This document shows, piece by piece, positions 27,655 through 36,014 of a stretch of DNA of 54,045 bases (positions are counted from its first letter, which is position 1; each line of letters starts with the position of its first letter). Origin of the DNA: Cytophagaceae bacterium (GTDB taxonomy: Bacteria > Bacteroidota > Bacteroidia > Cytophagales > Spirosomataceae); the NCBI GenBank assembly GCA_005791165.1, contig SXXW01000036.1, positions 1-54,045 of the forward strand. Reading direction: 5' to 3'. The position numbers and the translations under genes are program-made. Below the pieces are notes generated by a model. It saw only the letters and a program-made list of their open reading frames with translations. It searched no databases and had not been told where the DNA came from.

Positions 27655-29277
27655 ATGAAAAGATTCGTAACATTTCGGGCAATCGCTTGTCTTGTGATTT
27701 TAGCTTGCTCACCTATTTTTATTGTTTTAGGGCAAAAGAAAAAAGCGGTAGACCCTGTTGAGCAAATGAAAACAAAAGTTTTAAGCCTTGTTCAGTCCAA
27801 GGAAAAAAATGTCCAAGAGATGGTGGACATGGTTTTTAGTTTTGGTGAATTGGGATTTCAGGAGTTTGAAACTTCAAAATACCTCACTGGCATTTTAGAG
27901 AAAAATGGCTTTAAAGTAGAGAAAGGAGTTTCGGGGATTCCGACTGCTTGGATGGCCACGTGGGGTTCAGGTTCTCCTGTTATAGCGTTGGGTTCTGATA
28001 TTGATTGTATTCCTAAAGCATCTCAAAAACCGGGTGTAGCTTTTCGAGCACCGATGATCGACGGTGCGCCTGGGCATGGTGAGGGCCATAATTCCGGCCA
28101 GGCCGTGATTATTTATGCGGCCATTGCAGCTAAACAAATCATGGAAGAAAATAATATTCAAGGCACTTTGGTGATATGGCCAGGGGTAGCTGAGGAATTA
28201 GTTGCCAGCAAAGCTTGGTACATTCGGGATGGTTTTTTCAAGAAAGTGGACGCTTGTATTTTTACTCATGTGAGTAGCGATTTTTCGTCTAATTATGGTG
28301 ATAATGGGATGAATGGATTAGTGAGTGTTCAGTTTGATTTTGAGGGAGATGCGGCCCATGCGGCAGGATCCCCTTGGAGGGGGAAGTCGGCGCTAGATGC
28401 CGTAGAATTAATGGATATCGGTTGGAACTTCAAACGCGAACACCTTAAACCTACGCAAAGATCTCATTATGTAATTCCTGATGGCGGGGACCAACCGAAT
28501 GTTGTTCCGTCAAAAGCGAACGTTTGGTATTATTTTAGAGAGCGGACGTATGAAGACATATTGAAAAATTTCAAATCAGGGATAAAAATTGCCGAAGGAG
28601 CTGCGATGATGACGGATACCAAAATGTCGTATACGCTTTTAGGTACCGCGTGGCCGGGTCATTTCAACAAGCCGATTGCCGAGGCGATGTACAAAAATAT
28701 TCAGCGTGTGGGGATGCCAAAATGGTCGGAGGATGATGAAACCTTGGCCTTAGCCGTTCAGAAATTATTAGAAGCCCCAGCCAAAGATAATTATGGGAAA
28801 CCTATTCATGGAATGAAGAAAACCATTGATAGTTTAAAAGGATCTGTTGAGTTCTCATGGGGTGGGGGTTCGGATGATATCGCTGATATTTCTTGGAATG
28901 TGCCAACGGTCGTTCTTCGGTATCCCGCTAATATTCATGGTACCAAAGGGCATCATTGGGGTGATGCGATCGCGATGGCTACGCCCATTGCACATAAAGG
29001 AACTCTAGCCGGCGCGAAAGTAACAGCATTAACCTTGATTGATATGCTGTACAATAAAAAAATCATCGAAGATGCGAAGACTTATTTTACCCAAGTGCAA
29101 ACGAAGGATCAAAAATACATTCCATTTATCTCGGAGAAAGATCCCGCGCCCATTCATCTCAACAAAGAAATCATGGATCAATTCAGGGATCGCATGAAAC
29201 CTCTTTATTATGACCCCACTAAATATGGAACCTATTTAGAGCAATTGGGCATTAAGTATCCAACGCTAAAAAAATAA
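27655..29277 (+). CDS. secreted M20-type amidohydrolase (AbgB-like)
   Basis: 540 aa with a signal peptide (ending IFIVLGQ). The M20 metallopeptidase fold is clear: an ALGSDIDCIP metal-ligand segment, GHGEGHNSGQAV, LVIWPGVAEELVASKAWYI with the catalytic Glu-Glu, a lid domain with GDAAHAAGSPWRGKSALDAVELM, and WGGGSDDIADISW near the end. The closest named relatives are aminobenzoyl-glutamate utilization B-like amidohydrolases. The usual Cys of GHGCGHN is Glu here. It is the last gene of the PSD1 operon, 24 bp after the cytochrome gene. It would hydrolyse an amide, possibly an N-acyl sugar or amino acid derivative, in the periplasm. Confidence 0.93.
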   Translation: MKRFVTFRAIACLVILACSPIFIVLGQKKKAVDPVEQMKTKVLSLVQSKEKNVQEMVDMVFSFGELGFQEFETSKYLTGILEKNGFKVEKGVSGIPTAWMATWGSGSPVIALGSDIDCIPKASQKPGVAFRAPMIDGAPGHGEGHNSGQAVIIYAAIAAKQIMEENNIQGTLVIWPGVAEELVASKAWYIRDGFFKKVDACIFTHVSSDFSSNYGDNGMNGLVSVQFDFEGDAAHAAGSPWRGKSALDAVELMDIGWNFKREHLKPTQRSHYVIPDGGDQPNVVPSKANVWYYFRERTYEDILKNFKSGIKIAEGAAMMTDTKMSYTLLGTAWPGHFNKPIAEAMYKNIQRVGMPKWSEDDETLALAVQKLLEAPAKDNYGKPIHGMKKTIDSLKGSVEFSWGGGSDDIADISWNVPTVVLRYPANIHGTKGHHWGDAIAMATPIAHKGTLAGAKVTALTLIDMLYNKKIIEDAKTYFTQVQTKDQKYIPFISEKDPAPIHLNKEIMDQFRDRMKPLYYDPTKYGTYLEQLGIKYPTLKK

Positions 29278-29336
29278 TATTTTTGTAAAGGTTGTTTTAG
29301 AGAAGCGAATATTTTAAATAAAAACCTCTTAAAACT

Positions 29337-30218
29337 CTAAAAAATATAGGGTTTAACTTGGGCTAAAAACTCCGGAACGATTATATTAGGGTCGTCCTTT
29401 CTAAGCGTTTCAATGGGGATATATCCTCTATATTTAGACTCTTTGATGATCTCAAAGGTCTTTTTTAGGTCGATCGGAATTTCGGTTTTGCCTGAAAAAA
29501 CGGTCTCCTTTAATTGCCAGTTGATCGCAAAGGGAATCGCTTTTTTGATTTCTGCATACACTTCCTTTTCACGAAAACTTCCTACATCTAAAATGAGCCC
29601 ACACCATGGGCTGTTGACCCGCTGAATAATATCAATTACTTGGTCAGCCGTCTTTATGAAATCATGATGATTTTGGATGCCAATAATCACTCCTTTTTTT
29701 GCGGCGTATTCTGTACATTCCTTGAGCGAATCGACTACCCAGTCGGAAATTTGTTGCCACGAATATCCAGGTAATTCACTTTTACCAGCAAACACACGGA
29801 GCACCGGTGCCCCTAATTTTGCAGTGGCATCTACCCAGTTTTTGACGAGTTGGATTTCTCGGTCTCTAGCTGATTTGTCTGCAAAAACAAAGTCATTCCG
29901 ACAACCTGTTCCGCTTAATTCAAGGCCAATTTGATGGCATTTTCTTTTTAGCTTAAACAAGTAATCATCTGAAGGTACCGAGGGGTAGCCGGGTAAATAG
30001 TAAGCCGTTAAGTCTAATCCCTCAAAACCATGGTCTGCACAAAAATCCATCATATCCTCCACGCTCATTTTTCCTGTCATTAATGGACCATCAAAGGAGT
30101 AGGCATTTAGGCTGGTTTTTAATCTTTTGGATGGTGCCGGGGTGACTTGTTTGGCCGAATGGATGTTCGCTAATATTGGGCTCGCAATTAAATAGCTAAG
30201 GATATTTCTTCTTTTCAT
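29337..30218 (-). CDS. exported sugar isomerase/epimerase-like TIM barrel
   Basis: 293 aa. KRRNILSYLIASPILAN is a Tat-like or Sec signal. The AP-endonuclease-2/xylose-isomerase-like barrel follows: LKTSLNAYSFDGPL, DFCADHGFEGLDLTAYYLPGYP, VLRVFAGK, VIIGIQNHHDF, LILDVGSF and IPIETLRKD. The conserved metal-binding Glu of the IGIEN motif is Gln here, while the Asp in LILDVGS and the last Glu in IPIETL remain. Such periplasmic isomerase-like proteins accompany 3-keto-sugar and DUF1080 proteins in Bacteroidetes. It is convergent with the M20 gene, with no clear terminator in the 59-bp gap. Activity uncertain. Confidence 0.9.
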   Translation of the reverse strand: MKRRNILSYLIASPILANIHSAKQVTPAPSKRLKTSLNAYSFDGPLMTGKMSVEDMMDFCADHGFEGLDLTAYYLPGYPSVPSDDYLFKLKRKCHQIGLELSGTGCRNDFVFADKSARDREIQLVKNWVDATAKLGAPVLRVFAGKSELPGYSWQQISDWVVDSLKECTEYAAKKGVIIGIQNHHDFIKTADQVIDIIQRVNSPWCGLILDVGSFREKEVYAEIKKAIPFAINWQLKETVFSGKTEIPIDLKKTFEIIKESKYRGYIPIETLRKDDPNIIVPEFLAQVKPYIF

Positions 30219-30360
30219 AGGTTTGGATTTTCATTTTAAATGTAATAAAAAGGAAGGAAAAATTGACCTGATTGGTAAATTTTAAAAATGAAATAAACCA
30301 TTAAAGCAGTATTTATTTTTTGAATTAACCTCAATATTAAATTTTTGCATGATGGGATAT

Positions 30361-30395
30361 TTTGCGTTTAATATAGATTTAATGATTTATTTTTG
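30361..30395 (+). promoter_or_regulatory. candidate promoter of the alpha/beta hydrolase gene
   Basis: TTTG at 30361-30364, a 23-bp spacer and TATTTTTG at 30388-30395 match the Bacteroidetes promoter (TTG, 17-23 bp, TAnnTTTG). It lies 37 bp before the ATG at 30433. Confidence 0.55.
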
Positions 30396-30432
30396 ACTTC
30401 TCATAAAACAAAATGACCCTAATTATTTTAAA

Positions 30433-31383
30433 ATGAATCGAATATTAAAATTTGTTGGATATTTCTTAGCTGTCTTATTCGTTGGCATCGTTGTTTTACT
30501 AGCCGCTTTCTTTGAGGCTGATGTCCCTTTAGCAGCGTTAAAACCTAAATACATTTCAGCCCAATCCCAGTTTGTACCTGTATTGGGAATGCAAGTTCAC
30601 GTGCGCGATGAAGGTCCCAAATCGGATTCAATTCCGTTAGTTCTTTTACATGGCATGTCCTCTTCTTTAAACACGTGGGACGAGGTAGTCAAATCGGTAG
30701 CCGGTAGGAGAAGAACGATTTCTGTCGATTTACCCGGTTTTGGAATGACGGGTCCCAACCCTAAAAACCAATATAATTTTGTTTTTTACAATGAGTTCAT
30801 TGATTCCCTTTGTTCAAAACTAGGGGTTCAGAAATTTACTTTGGTTGGTAATTCCATGGGAGGAGCTATCGCTTGGAATTATGAAATTACACATCCTGGC
30901 CGATTGGATAAATTAGTTTTAATTGACGCTGCAGGTTATCCTAAAACGAAAGAAAAAGGAAGCTTAGGATTTTTGATCGCTTCCACTCCCGTCATAAATA
31001 ATTTACTGTTGTATTTTACCCCAAAAGTTTTGGTTAGAAAGAGTTTAGAAACCATTTATTTTGATCAAAATTTAGTTACAGACGCTCAGGTAGAACGTTT
31101 TCATGACATTGTGGTCCGAGAAGGAAACCGCGCCGCGGCGCTTGAGATTTTTAAAGGAAGTTTTGGAAAGCCATTGGGAAAGACGAATCAAGTAAAAACC
31201 CCTACCTTAATTTTATGGGGTGAATTTGATCATGTCATCGATGTGAGTAACGCCGACCGATTTAACCAAGATATTCAAGGAAGTAAAAAGGTGATTTTTT
31301 CTAATGTGGGGCATGTTCCTATGGAAGAAGTGCCTGGGAAAATCGCAGATGAATTAATGAACTTTGTGGGTGCGATAAAATAA
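30433..31383 (+). CDS. membrane-anchored alpha/beta hydrolase
   Basis: 316 aa. Residues 5-27 form a single N-terminal membrane helix without an obvious cleavage site. The alpha/beta hydrolase fold has an oxyanion HGMSSSLNTW (73-82), nucleophile Ser141 in VGNSMGG, Asp266 in WGEFDHVI and His294 in NVGHVPMEE, so the full catalytic triad is present. It resembles haloperoxidase/MhpC-like esterases. No cofactor or substrate can be inferred. It is a single-gene unit with its own promoter and is convergent with the following membrane protein gene. Confidence 0.92.
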   Translation: MNRILKFVGYFLAVLFVGIVVLLAAFFEADVPLAALKPKYISAQSQFVPVLGMQVHVRDEGPKSDSIPLVLLHGMSSSLNTWDEVVKSVAGRRRTISVDLPGFGMTGPNPKNQYNFVFYNEFIDSLCSKLGVQKFTLVGNSMGGAIAWNYEITHPGRLDKLVLIDAAGYPKTKEKGSLGFLIASTPVINNLLLYFTPKVLVRKSLETIYFDQNLVTDAQVERFHDIVVREGNRAAALEIFKGSFGKPLGKTNQVKTPTLILWGEFDHVIDVSNADRFNQDIQGSKKVIFSNVGHVPMEEVPGKIADELMNFVGAIK

Positions 31384-31424
31384 TACTGTTTAATTTTTGG
31401 TTTAATGTAGGTCCCCAATCTCCG

Positions 31425-32741
31425 TTATTTGATTTTGGGAGGATGATAAATTCCCTTTTTTTCGAATTCTTGAAGGGTTTCGGCCAATTTGTATTTGTTG
31501 ACTTGTTCTGCCCTAAAGCCTAATCCACCTTTGTTTGAGTTAAAGTCTAGATAGGACTGTGTTAGTCGGTTTTGATTTGCAACTACCCATGGTATGTAGG
31601 TATATGCTGAAAATCCCCAATAGAAAATTGAGACAAATAAAATGGTGTATTTTGTGCGGACAGCATTAATTTTTTGGAATGCTAGCAAAATCGTAAATAG
31701 TATCGCCAAAGCAGCATAAATCCGATAATTCCCAATGAGATACACGTAATCTCCAAAAACGGCTCTTAACACGCTAATCATGAGCGCATTGGTCAAACAA
31801 AACAAAATACCGCTAAGAATAAATAGGTCCTTTGAACTTACTAAGGTCCCTTTTTTCCAAAAGTTTATTTTCGTTGAAAGGGTGCCCTTGCCAAATTCAT
31901 GTAAATACTTAGCCCAGATTAAGACGATGCCAAAACCAAAAATACCAGTGGTATAAAGCCTTAATTGGATGGATTCTTCTTTGAAAAAGTCCATAAACCC
32001 GCCTAGGAAAATGAAAAAACCAAAGAAACTTTTTAGAGGATTTTCTACGAAAAATTGGAACGCAAAGGCATGGTAATTCATGCTTGGATACTTTAAGAAA
32101 AATAGGAATATTAGGCCAATTAACACAATAAGCCAGATGAATAATTCTTTCCAACGGTATTGTAGAAACAATAAAACGGCACCAATTGGGATAAAAAATA
32201 AGCCATCAGAATTAGATAAGGTAGCCAATAAAGTACACAAAACGGCTACAAAAAAGTATTTGTTTTTAGCTAATAAATAAGTTGAAATTAATCCAAACCC
32301 AATGACTGAATTGTGCTGAACTGCAGCTATCATCCAATAACTCGACAAGGTATATTGAAAGCTAAGGTAGATAAAAATCAAACTAGCCATACTAATCCAT
32401 CTGTTTTCCTTTGGCAGTATTTGGAATACAAAATAAAATAATGGTACCAGGTAAAGATGCGATTCCCAAATCATCCATTGGATGTTAAATTGGCCCAACA
32501 CATAATAATTAAACAAGACTAACAATTTTAATATGACCACTCGATGCTCATTATTAGGCGCCCAAATTAAATCAAATCGACGGGTTAAATCTTCGGTGGC
32601 CAACCAGTTTTTCAAAGTCATGGGTCCCACTTCAAAATCATCTAACCAGGGGGCATTAACTGAAAATAGGAAAAGACATGCAATGAAAAGCAAGATCGGA
32701 ATACCTGAAATCAAAATATAAGAAATATTTTTTCTCTGCAT
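31425..32741 (-). CDS. polytopic membrane protein of unknown function
   Basis: 438 aa from the ATG at 32741; an upstream in-frame start adds eleven residues of no clear function. About ten to eleven hydrophobic helices run from NISYILISGIPILLF to YTILFVSIFYWGFSAYTY. A large first extracytoplasmic loop (residues ~35-75, with NAPWLDDFEVGP and WAPNNEHRVVILK) resembles the catalytic loop architecture of GT-C-type glycosyltransferases or O-antigen ligase-like proteins. No named family is recognised with certainty. It is a solitary gene. Confidence 0.75.
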   Translation of the reverse strand: MQRKNISYILISGIPILLFIACLFLFSVNAPWLDDFEVGPMTLKNWLATEDLTRRFDLIWAPNNEHRVVILKLLVLFNYYVLGQFNIQWMIWESHLYLVPLFYFVFQILPKENRWISMASLIFIYLSFQYTLSSYWMIAAVQHNSVIGFGLISTYLLAKNKYFFVAVLCTLLATLSNSDGLFFIPIGAVLLFLQYRWKELFIWLIVLIGLIFLFFLKYPSMNYHAFAFQFFVENPLKSFFGFFIFLGGFMDFFKEESIQLRLYTTGIFGFGIVLIWAKYLHEFGKGTLSTKINFWKKGTLVSSKDLFILSGILFCLTNALMISVLRAVFGDYVYLIGNYRIYAALAILFTILLAFQKINAVRTKYTILFVSIFYWGFSAYTYIPWVVANQNRLTQSYLDFNSNKGGLGFRAEQVNKYKLAETLQEFEKKGIYHPPKIK

Positions 32742-32896
32742 GAAATTTGAAAATTGGAAATTAAAATTAACCAAATAAATTTAGAATGTTTTGAAGTGTC
32801 CGTTGTATACTAACTGATTGAATTGATTGCCTAGTATTTTTAAAGAATTTAATTACTTTCACCTTCTTTTTTGGCACTTTGGTAGACAAGTTGATA

Positions 32897-32934
32897 TCCA
32901 GATTAATCCAGCTATAGAAAAAAGTCCAGCTATA
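32897..32934. repeat. short direct repeats upstream of the phosphoesterase gene
   Basis: TCCAGCTATA occurs at 32907-32916 and 32925-32934 (18 bp apart), with a related TCCAGATTA at 32897-32905. They stand about 55 bp upstream of the promoter box at 32990, where an activator could bind, but they may be chance. Confidence 0.35.
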
Positions 32935-32989
32935 AATTATTTCAAAAAAATAAGCAATAGGGTTCTTTAGGGGCTTTCGAGTTTTTAAT

Positions 32990-32997
32990 TACCTTTG
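32990..32997 (+). promoter_or_regulatory. candidate -7 box that decides the phosphoesterase start
   Basis: TACCTTTG matches TAnnTTTG. Transcription would begin near 33003-33005, downstream of a possible TTG start at 33000, so the ATG at 33015 is the better start. Confidence 0.5.
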
Positions 32998-33014
32998 GGT
33001 TGAAAAAATATCCT

Positions 33015-33941
33015 ATGAATCAATTTCGTCTATCTCTTGTTTTTTATGCCCTTTTTATTTCATTGTTGGCCTCGGGCCAACAAAAGAAATTTACTATTGT
33101 AGCCTTTGGAGACATGCCATATCGTGTGCCCAACGACTACCCAAAATTTGAGCGGGTGATCAAAACCTTAAATCAAGAAAAACCTGATTTTATCGTGCAT
33201 GTTGGGGATTTCAAATCGGGATCAAGCCTTTGCTCAACCGAATATTTTGAGCGCATGCATGCCTATTTTGAAACCTTTGAGCCCCCACTGATTTATACGC
33301 CTGGCGACAATGAATGGACGGATTGCAATCGAAAAGCTGCTGGCGAATATGATCCACTCGAAAGATTGGATGTACTTAGGAAAATGTTTTATGGATCTGA
33401 TAAAAGCTTTGGGAGGAAGAAAATTAATTTAGTTTCTCAGGCGAAATCTCCTTGTTTTGGGAAGTATGTTGAAAATAATTCATGGTCTTATGGGGGTCTT
33501 CAGTTTGCAACAATCCATTTAGTGGGATCCAATAATAATTTCAAAGATGCTGGGGATAATCAAGAATTTATCGACCGTGAAAAGGCAAATTTAGCTTGGC
33601 TTGAACAAGTATTTTCAGCCGCAAAGGACAAAAAAGGGCTCATGCTTTTTACTCAAGCCGATATGTTTTATAAAGACATGAAACCTAGCAAAGGATTTGA
33701 AAAAGTGGTCAATAAATTAAGTGAGTTGACCCAGAAATATGGCAAGCAAGTGTTTTTAGTGAATGGCGATTCTCATCGTTTCATTACGGATAAGCCTATT
33801 TTGATCAATAATCAAAAAGCTACTTTAATGAACTTTACTCGTGTTCAGGTTTTTGGCGATGCGGAAATGGCTGCGATCAAAATTACCTATGACCCTAAAT
33901 CTACGACACTTTTCCAAGTGGAACAGATGTTGATCGATTAG
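33015..33941 (+). CDS. secreted calcineurin-like metallophosphoesterase
   Basis: 308 aa from the ATG at 33015, with a signal peptide ending LLASGQ. Metallophosphoesterase motifs are present in order: FGDMPY (Asp33), VHVGDFKSG (Asp65), TPGDNEW with Asp98-Asn99 replacing the common GNHE, and a late VNGDSHRF in place of GHxH. The family hydrolyses phosphate mono- or diesters in the periplasm. Because the usual histidines are partly replaced, catalysis is likely but not assured. Its TAG stop shares bases with the TAA stop of the convergent esterase gene. Confidence 0.88.
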   Translation: MNQFRLSLVFYALFISLLASGQQKKFTIVAFGDMPYRVPNDYPKFERVIKTLNQEKPDFIVHVGDFKSGSSLCSTEYFERMHAYFETFEPPLIYTPGDNEWTDCNRKAAGEYDPLERLDVLRKMFYGSDKSFGRKKINLVSQAKSPCFGKYVENNSWSYGGLQFATIHLVGSNNNFKDAGDNQEFIDREKANLAWLEQVFSAAKDKKGLMLFTQADMFYKDMKPSKGFEKVVNKLSELTQKYGKQVFLVNGDSHRFITDKPILINNQKATLMNFTRVQVFGDAEMAAIKITYDPKSTTLFQVEQMLID

Positions 33942-34810
33942 CGAATCGGATATACTTTCTCAAGCCAAGCAGCTGTTTTGATAAAAACATCGGCTAGGCT
34001 TTTTTTCATTTCATGGGTTTCGTTTGGGTACAAATTCAATTCAGTCTTGATGCCTAATTGAACTAGCTTTTCATGTAAGTTTTTAGCCTGATGTACATCC
34101 ACCAACTCATCATTTTCGCCATGAAAAATAACGGTGGGTACTCCAGACTTTTTACTCAAATTGAATAATGGACTAGATGTTTTTGCAATTTCTGCTTTGG
34201 CATCCGGATTACCTAAAAAATAACTAATGGTCGCATCCGCAATGCCTTGTCGGCCCCGAATGGTGCTATCAGATAAATCTGTCGGCCCCACAATATCCAC
34301 CACCGTTTTCGTCATTTTTTGTGAATCATTCGCGTATGCATACATGAGCGCTAAATGTGCTCCTGCACTGGCGCCAATTAATGCGAAAGACTTTTTCTTG
34401 TAACCAAGGCTATCGGCTTTGCTTGAAATGTATTGCAATGCTTGGCTTACGTCGTCCATTTGAGTGGGATATTTATTAGACCCAACTTTGACAAAACGGT
34501 AATTAATGGAAGCCATGGCATACCCTTTTTGGCCGACCAGCAGGTCGATTAAAGGTTTAGGCAATTGGTGCTTCCCGCCTTTGGACCAAAATCCCCCATG
34601 AATAAATACGACCATAGGTGTTTTTGCACCATGCTTTTTAGGCAAGTAAATGTCTAATTCGTTGCGATGGTCGGGGGCATTTCCGTAGACCAAATTAGAT
34701 ATCGTTTGGAATTTACTAGAGTCGGCAAGGCCAATTCGACCTCTTGCGCTAGCTGAAAAGCCTGACGTTTGAATGAAAATAAAAACCCAGAAAAAAGTAG
34801 TTTTACGCAT
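33938..34810 (-). CDS. secreted alpha/beta hydrolase (BD-FAE/carboxylesterase-like)
   Basis: 290 aa from the ATG at 34810. An upstream in-frame ATG at 34834 lies inside the terminator stem of the preceding gene and is rejected. After a signal peptide the esterase-lipase core shows VVFIHGGFWSKGG (HGG 71-73, oxyanion hole), nucleophile Ser148 in LIGASAGAHLA, Asp234 or Asp238 in HGENDELVD and His266 in NETHEMK. It is probably an acyl or feruloyl/acetyl esterase acting on decorated glycans (inference from family and context). A terminator hairpin ends only about 11-16 bp before the start, leaving no room for a normal promoter. Confidence 0.92.
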   Translation of the reverse strand: MRKTTFFWVFIFIQTSGFSASARGRIGLADSSKFQTISNLVYGNAPDHRNELDIYLPKKHGAKTPMVVFIHGGFWSKGGKHQLPKPLIDLLVGQKGYAMASINYRFVKVGSNKYPTQMDDVSQALQYISSKADSLGYKKKSFALIGASAGAHLALMYAYANDSQKMTKTVVDIVGPTDLSDSTIRGRQGIADATISYFLGNPDAKAEIAKTSSPLFNLSKKSGVPTVIFHGENDELVDVHQAKNLHEKLVQLGIKTELNLYPNETHEMKKSLADVFIKTAAWLEKVYPIR

Positions 34811-34819
34811 ATAAGTATT

Positions 34820-34848
34820 AAAAAAATAGGGCACGATTTGTGCCCTAT
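34820..34848 (-). terminator. rho-independent terminator of the second DUF1080 gene, possible attenuator
   Basis: On the minus strand a perfect 9-bp stem (ATAGGGCAC / GTGCCCTAT) with a 5-nt loop is followed by six T residues. It lies 8 bp after the DUF1080 stop and about 11 bp before the ATG of the next gene on the same strand. Confidence 0.88.
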
Positions 34849-34855
34849 AAAAATT

Positions 34856-35794
34856 TTATTTTGCTGGAGTTAAGATAATGTTTCTGTATTCCACAGGACC
34901 ATGATCTCCTTGAATCATGATGGGTCCTGGTTCAGATTCATTGGAATCCATGGCACCTCCAGTGATACCTGGAATTTCTTGCTTATATATGATTTGCTTC
35001 CCATTTCCGACCAAAGTGACCAATCGTCCCACCAATGTAATATCAAAGGATTGCCATTCACCCGGCTCTTTTGCCACCATTTCTAATGGAGAAATGAATC
35101 CATAAATAGCGCCTAAATAATCTTTCAACGGAGGCATACCTTTGCTATCTGAAACTTGAACTTCATAGCGTCCTCTTAAATAGACACCGCTATTACTTTC
35201 TTTGGGATATCTGAATTCAATATGCAATTTAAAGTCATTATAGGTGTTTTTTGTCCGGATGTTAGCCCCTGACTTAGGACTTTTTAATGCACCATCTTCT
35301 ACGATCCATTGGTTTTTCTTGGTTCCCAATGTCTCCCAACCCGTTAAATCTTTTCCATTAAACAGGGTGATTGGTTTATCCCAAATAGGTTCTTTTTCGC
35401 GCCATAATTTTGGAGCTCTTACGGCAACCCAAGTTAAATTTTCTCCTTTTGGAGTGAGCATGGTGCCTGATAATTTTCCGTTTTCTAAGGTACCTTCAAC
35501 TTGTAAATCTTGATCCGAATCATCCCATTGTGGAGGTATGCGGAAGGATAGTTTCCCATCTTTGAAATTAATTTTAGAAACGGGTCTTGCACTTCCTCCA
35601 TCGCCTACAAAAAAACCCGTTAAAGTTCGGATGCCGGAGTGATTTACTTCCAGCCAGGAAGGAACCTTTTTGTCTCCTTTCGTTACGGTTATATCCCAGC
35701 GACCCTCAAGACTTTCGTCTCCTGTAGTGTTAGCTGATAATGTCATATTTGACATGACAAGAAAACTTAAAAATAAAGTAATTGTATTTTTCAT
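34856..35794 (-). CDS. two-domain DUF1080 protein (3-keto-disaccharide hydrolase-like)
   Basis: 312 aa with a signal peptide (ending MTLSANT). Residues ~25-125 are an N-terminal beta-rich domain (LEGRWDITVTKGDKKVPSWLEV, KLSGTMLTPKGENLTWVAVRAPKLW) seen in a DUF1080 subset. Residues ~135-312 are the DUF1080 jelly-roll (ITLFNGKDLTGWETLG, SNSGVYLRGRYEVQVSDSKG, GGAMDSNESEPGPIMIQGDHGPVEYRNIILTP). It differs in layout from the single-domain copy at 5071. It is periplasmic and may cleave 3-keto-glycosides. It ends in a strong terminator. Confidence 0.92.
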   Translation of the reverse strand: MKNTITLFLSFLVMSNMTLSANTTGDESLEGRWDITVTKGDKKVPSWLEVNHSGIRTLTGFFVGDGGSARPVSKINFKDGKLSFRIPPQWDDSDQDLQVEGTLENGKLSGTMLTPKGENLTWVAVRAPKLWREKEPIWDKPITLFNGKDLTGWETLGTKKNQWIVEDGALKSPKSGANIRTKNTYNDFKLHIEFRYPKESNSGVYLRGRYEVQVSDSKGMPPLKDYLGAIYGFISPLEMVAKEPGEWQSFDITLVGRLVTLVGNGKQIIYKQEIPGITGGAMDSNESEPGPIMIQGDHGPVEYRNIILTPAK

Positions 35795-35911
35795 TGTTGT
35801 TTATTTTGAACCTTAAATTAATCAAAAATTTAAGGCAAATCAAAAGTGAATTTAGATGAATTAAATAAATCGTAAAAGGTCAGTTCAGGTTAGATCCAAA
35901 ATTGTCTGATA

Positions 35912-35919
35912 TAAATTTG
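35912..35919 (+). promoter_or_regulatory. possible -7 box of the sorbosone dehydrogenase/GH31 operon
   Basis: TAAATTTG matches TAnnTTTG but lies 95 bp before the ATG, giving a long leader that contains TAAACCT at 35965-35971. No good -33 element is seen. Confidence 0.3.
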
Positions 35920-36014
35920 TTCCTCCCAAAAAGAAAATATAGTTTTATAATGTTATAGCTTATCTAAACCTAAAAATAATCAGCTTTCAAAAGAGCTAGA
36001 TTTTCTCATATTCT

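Noticed and set aside
33000..33014. TTG start for the phosphoesterase
   Set aside because: It would precede the expected transcription start set by the TACCTTTG box at 32990; the ATG at 33015 begins a standard signal peptide.
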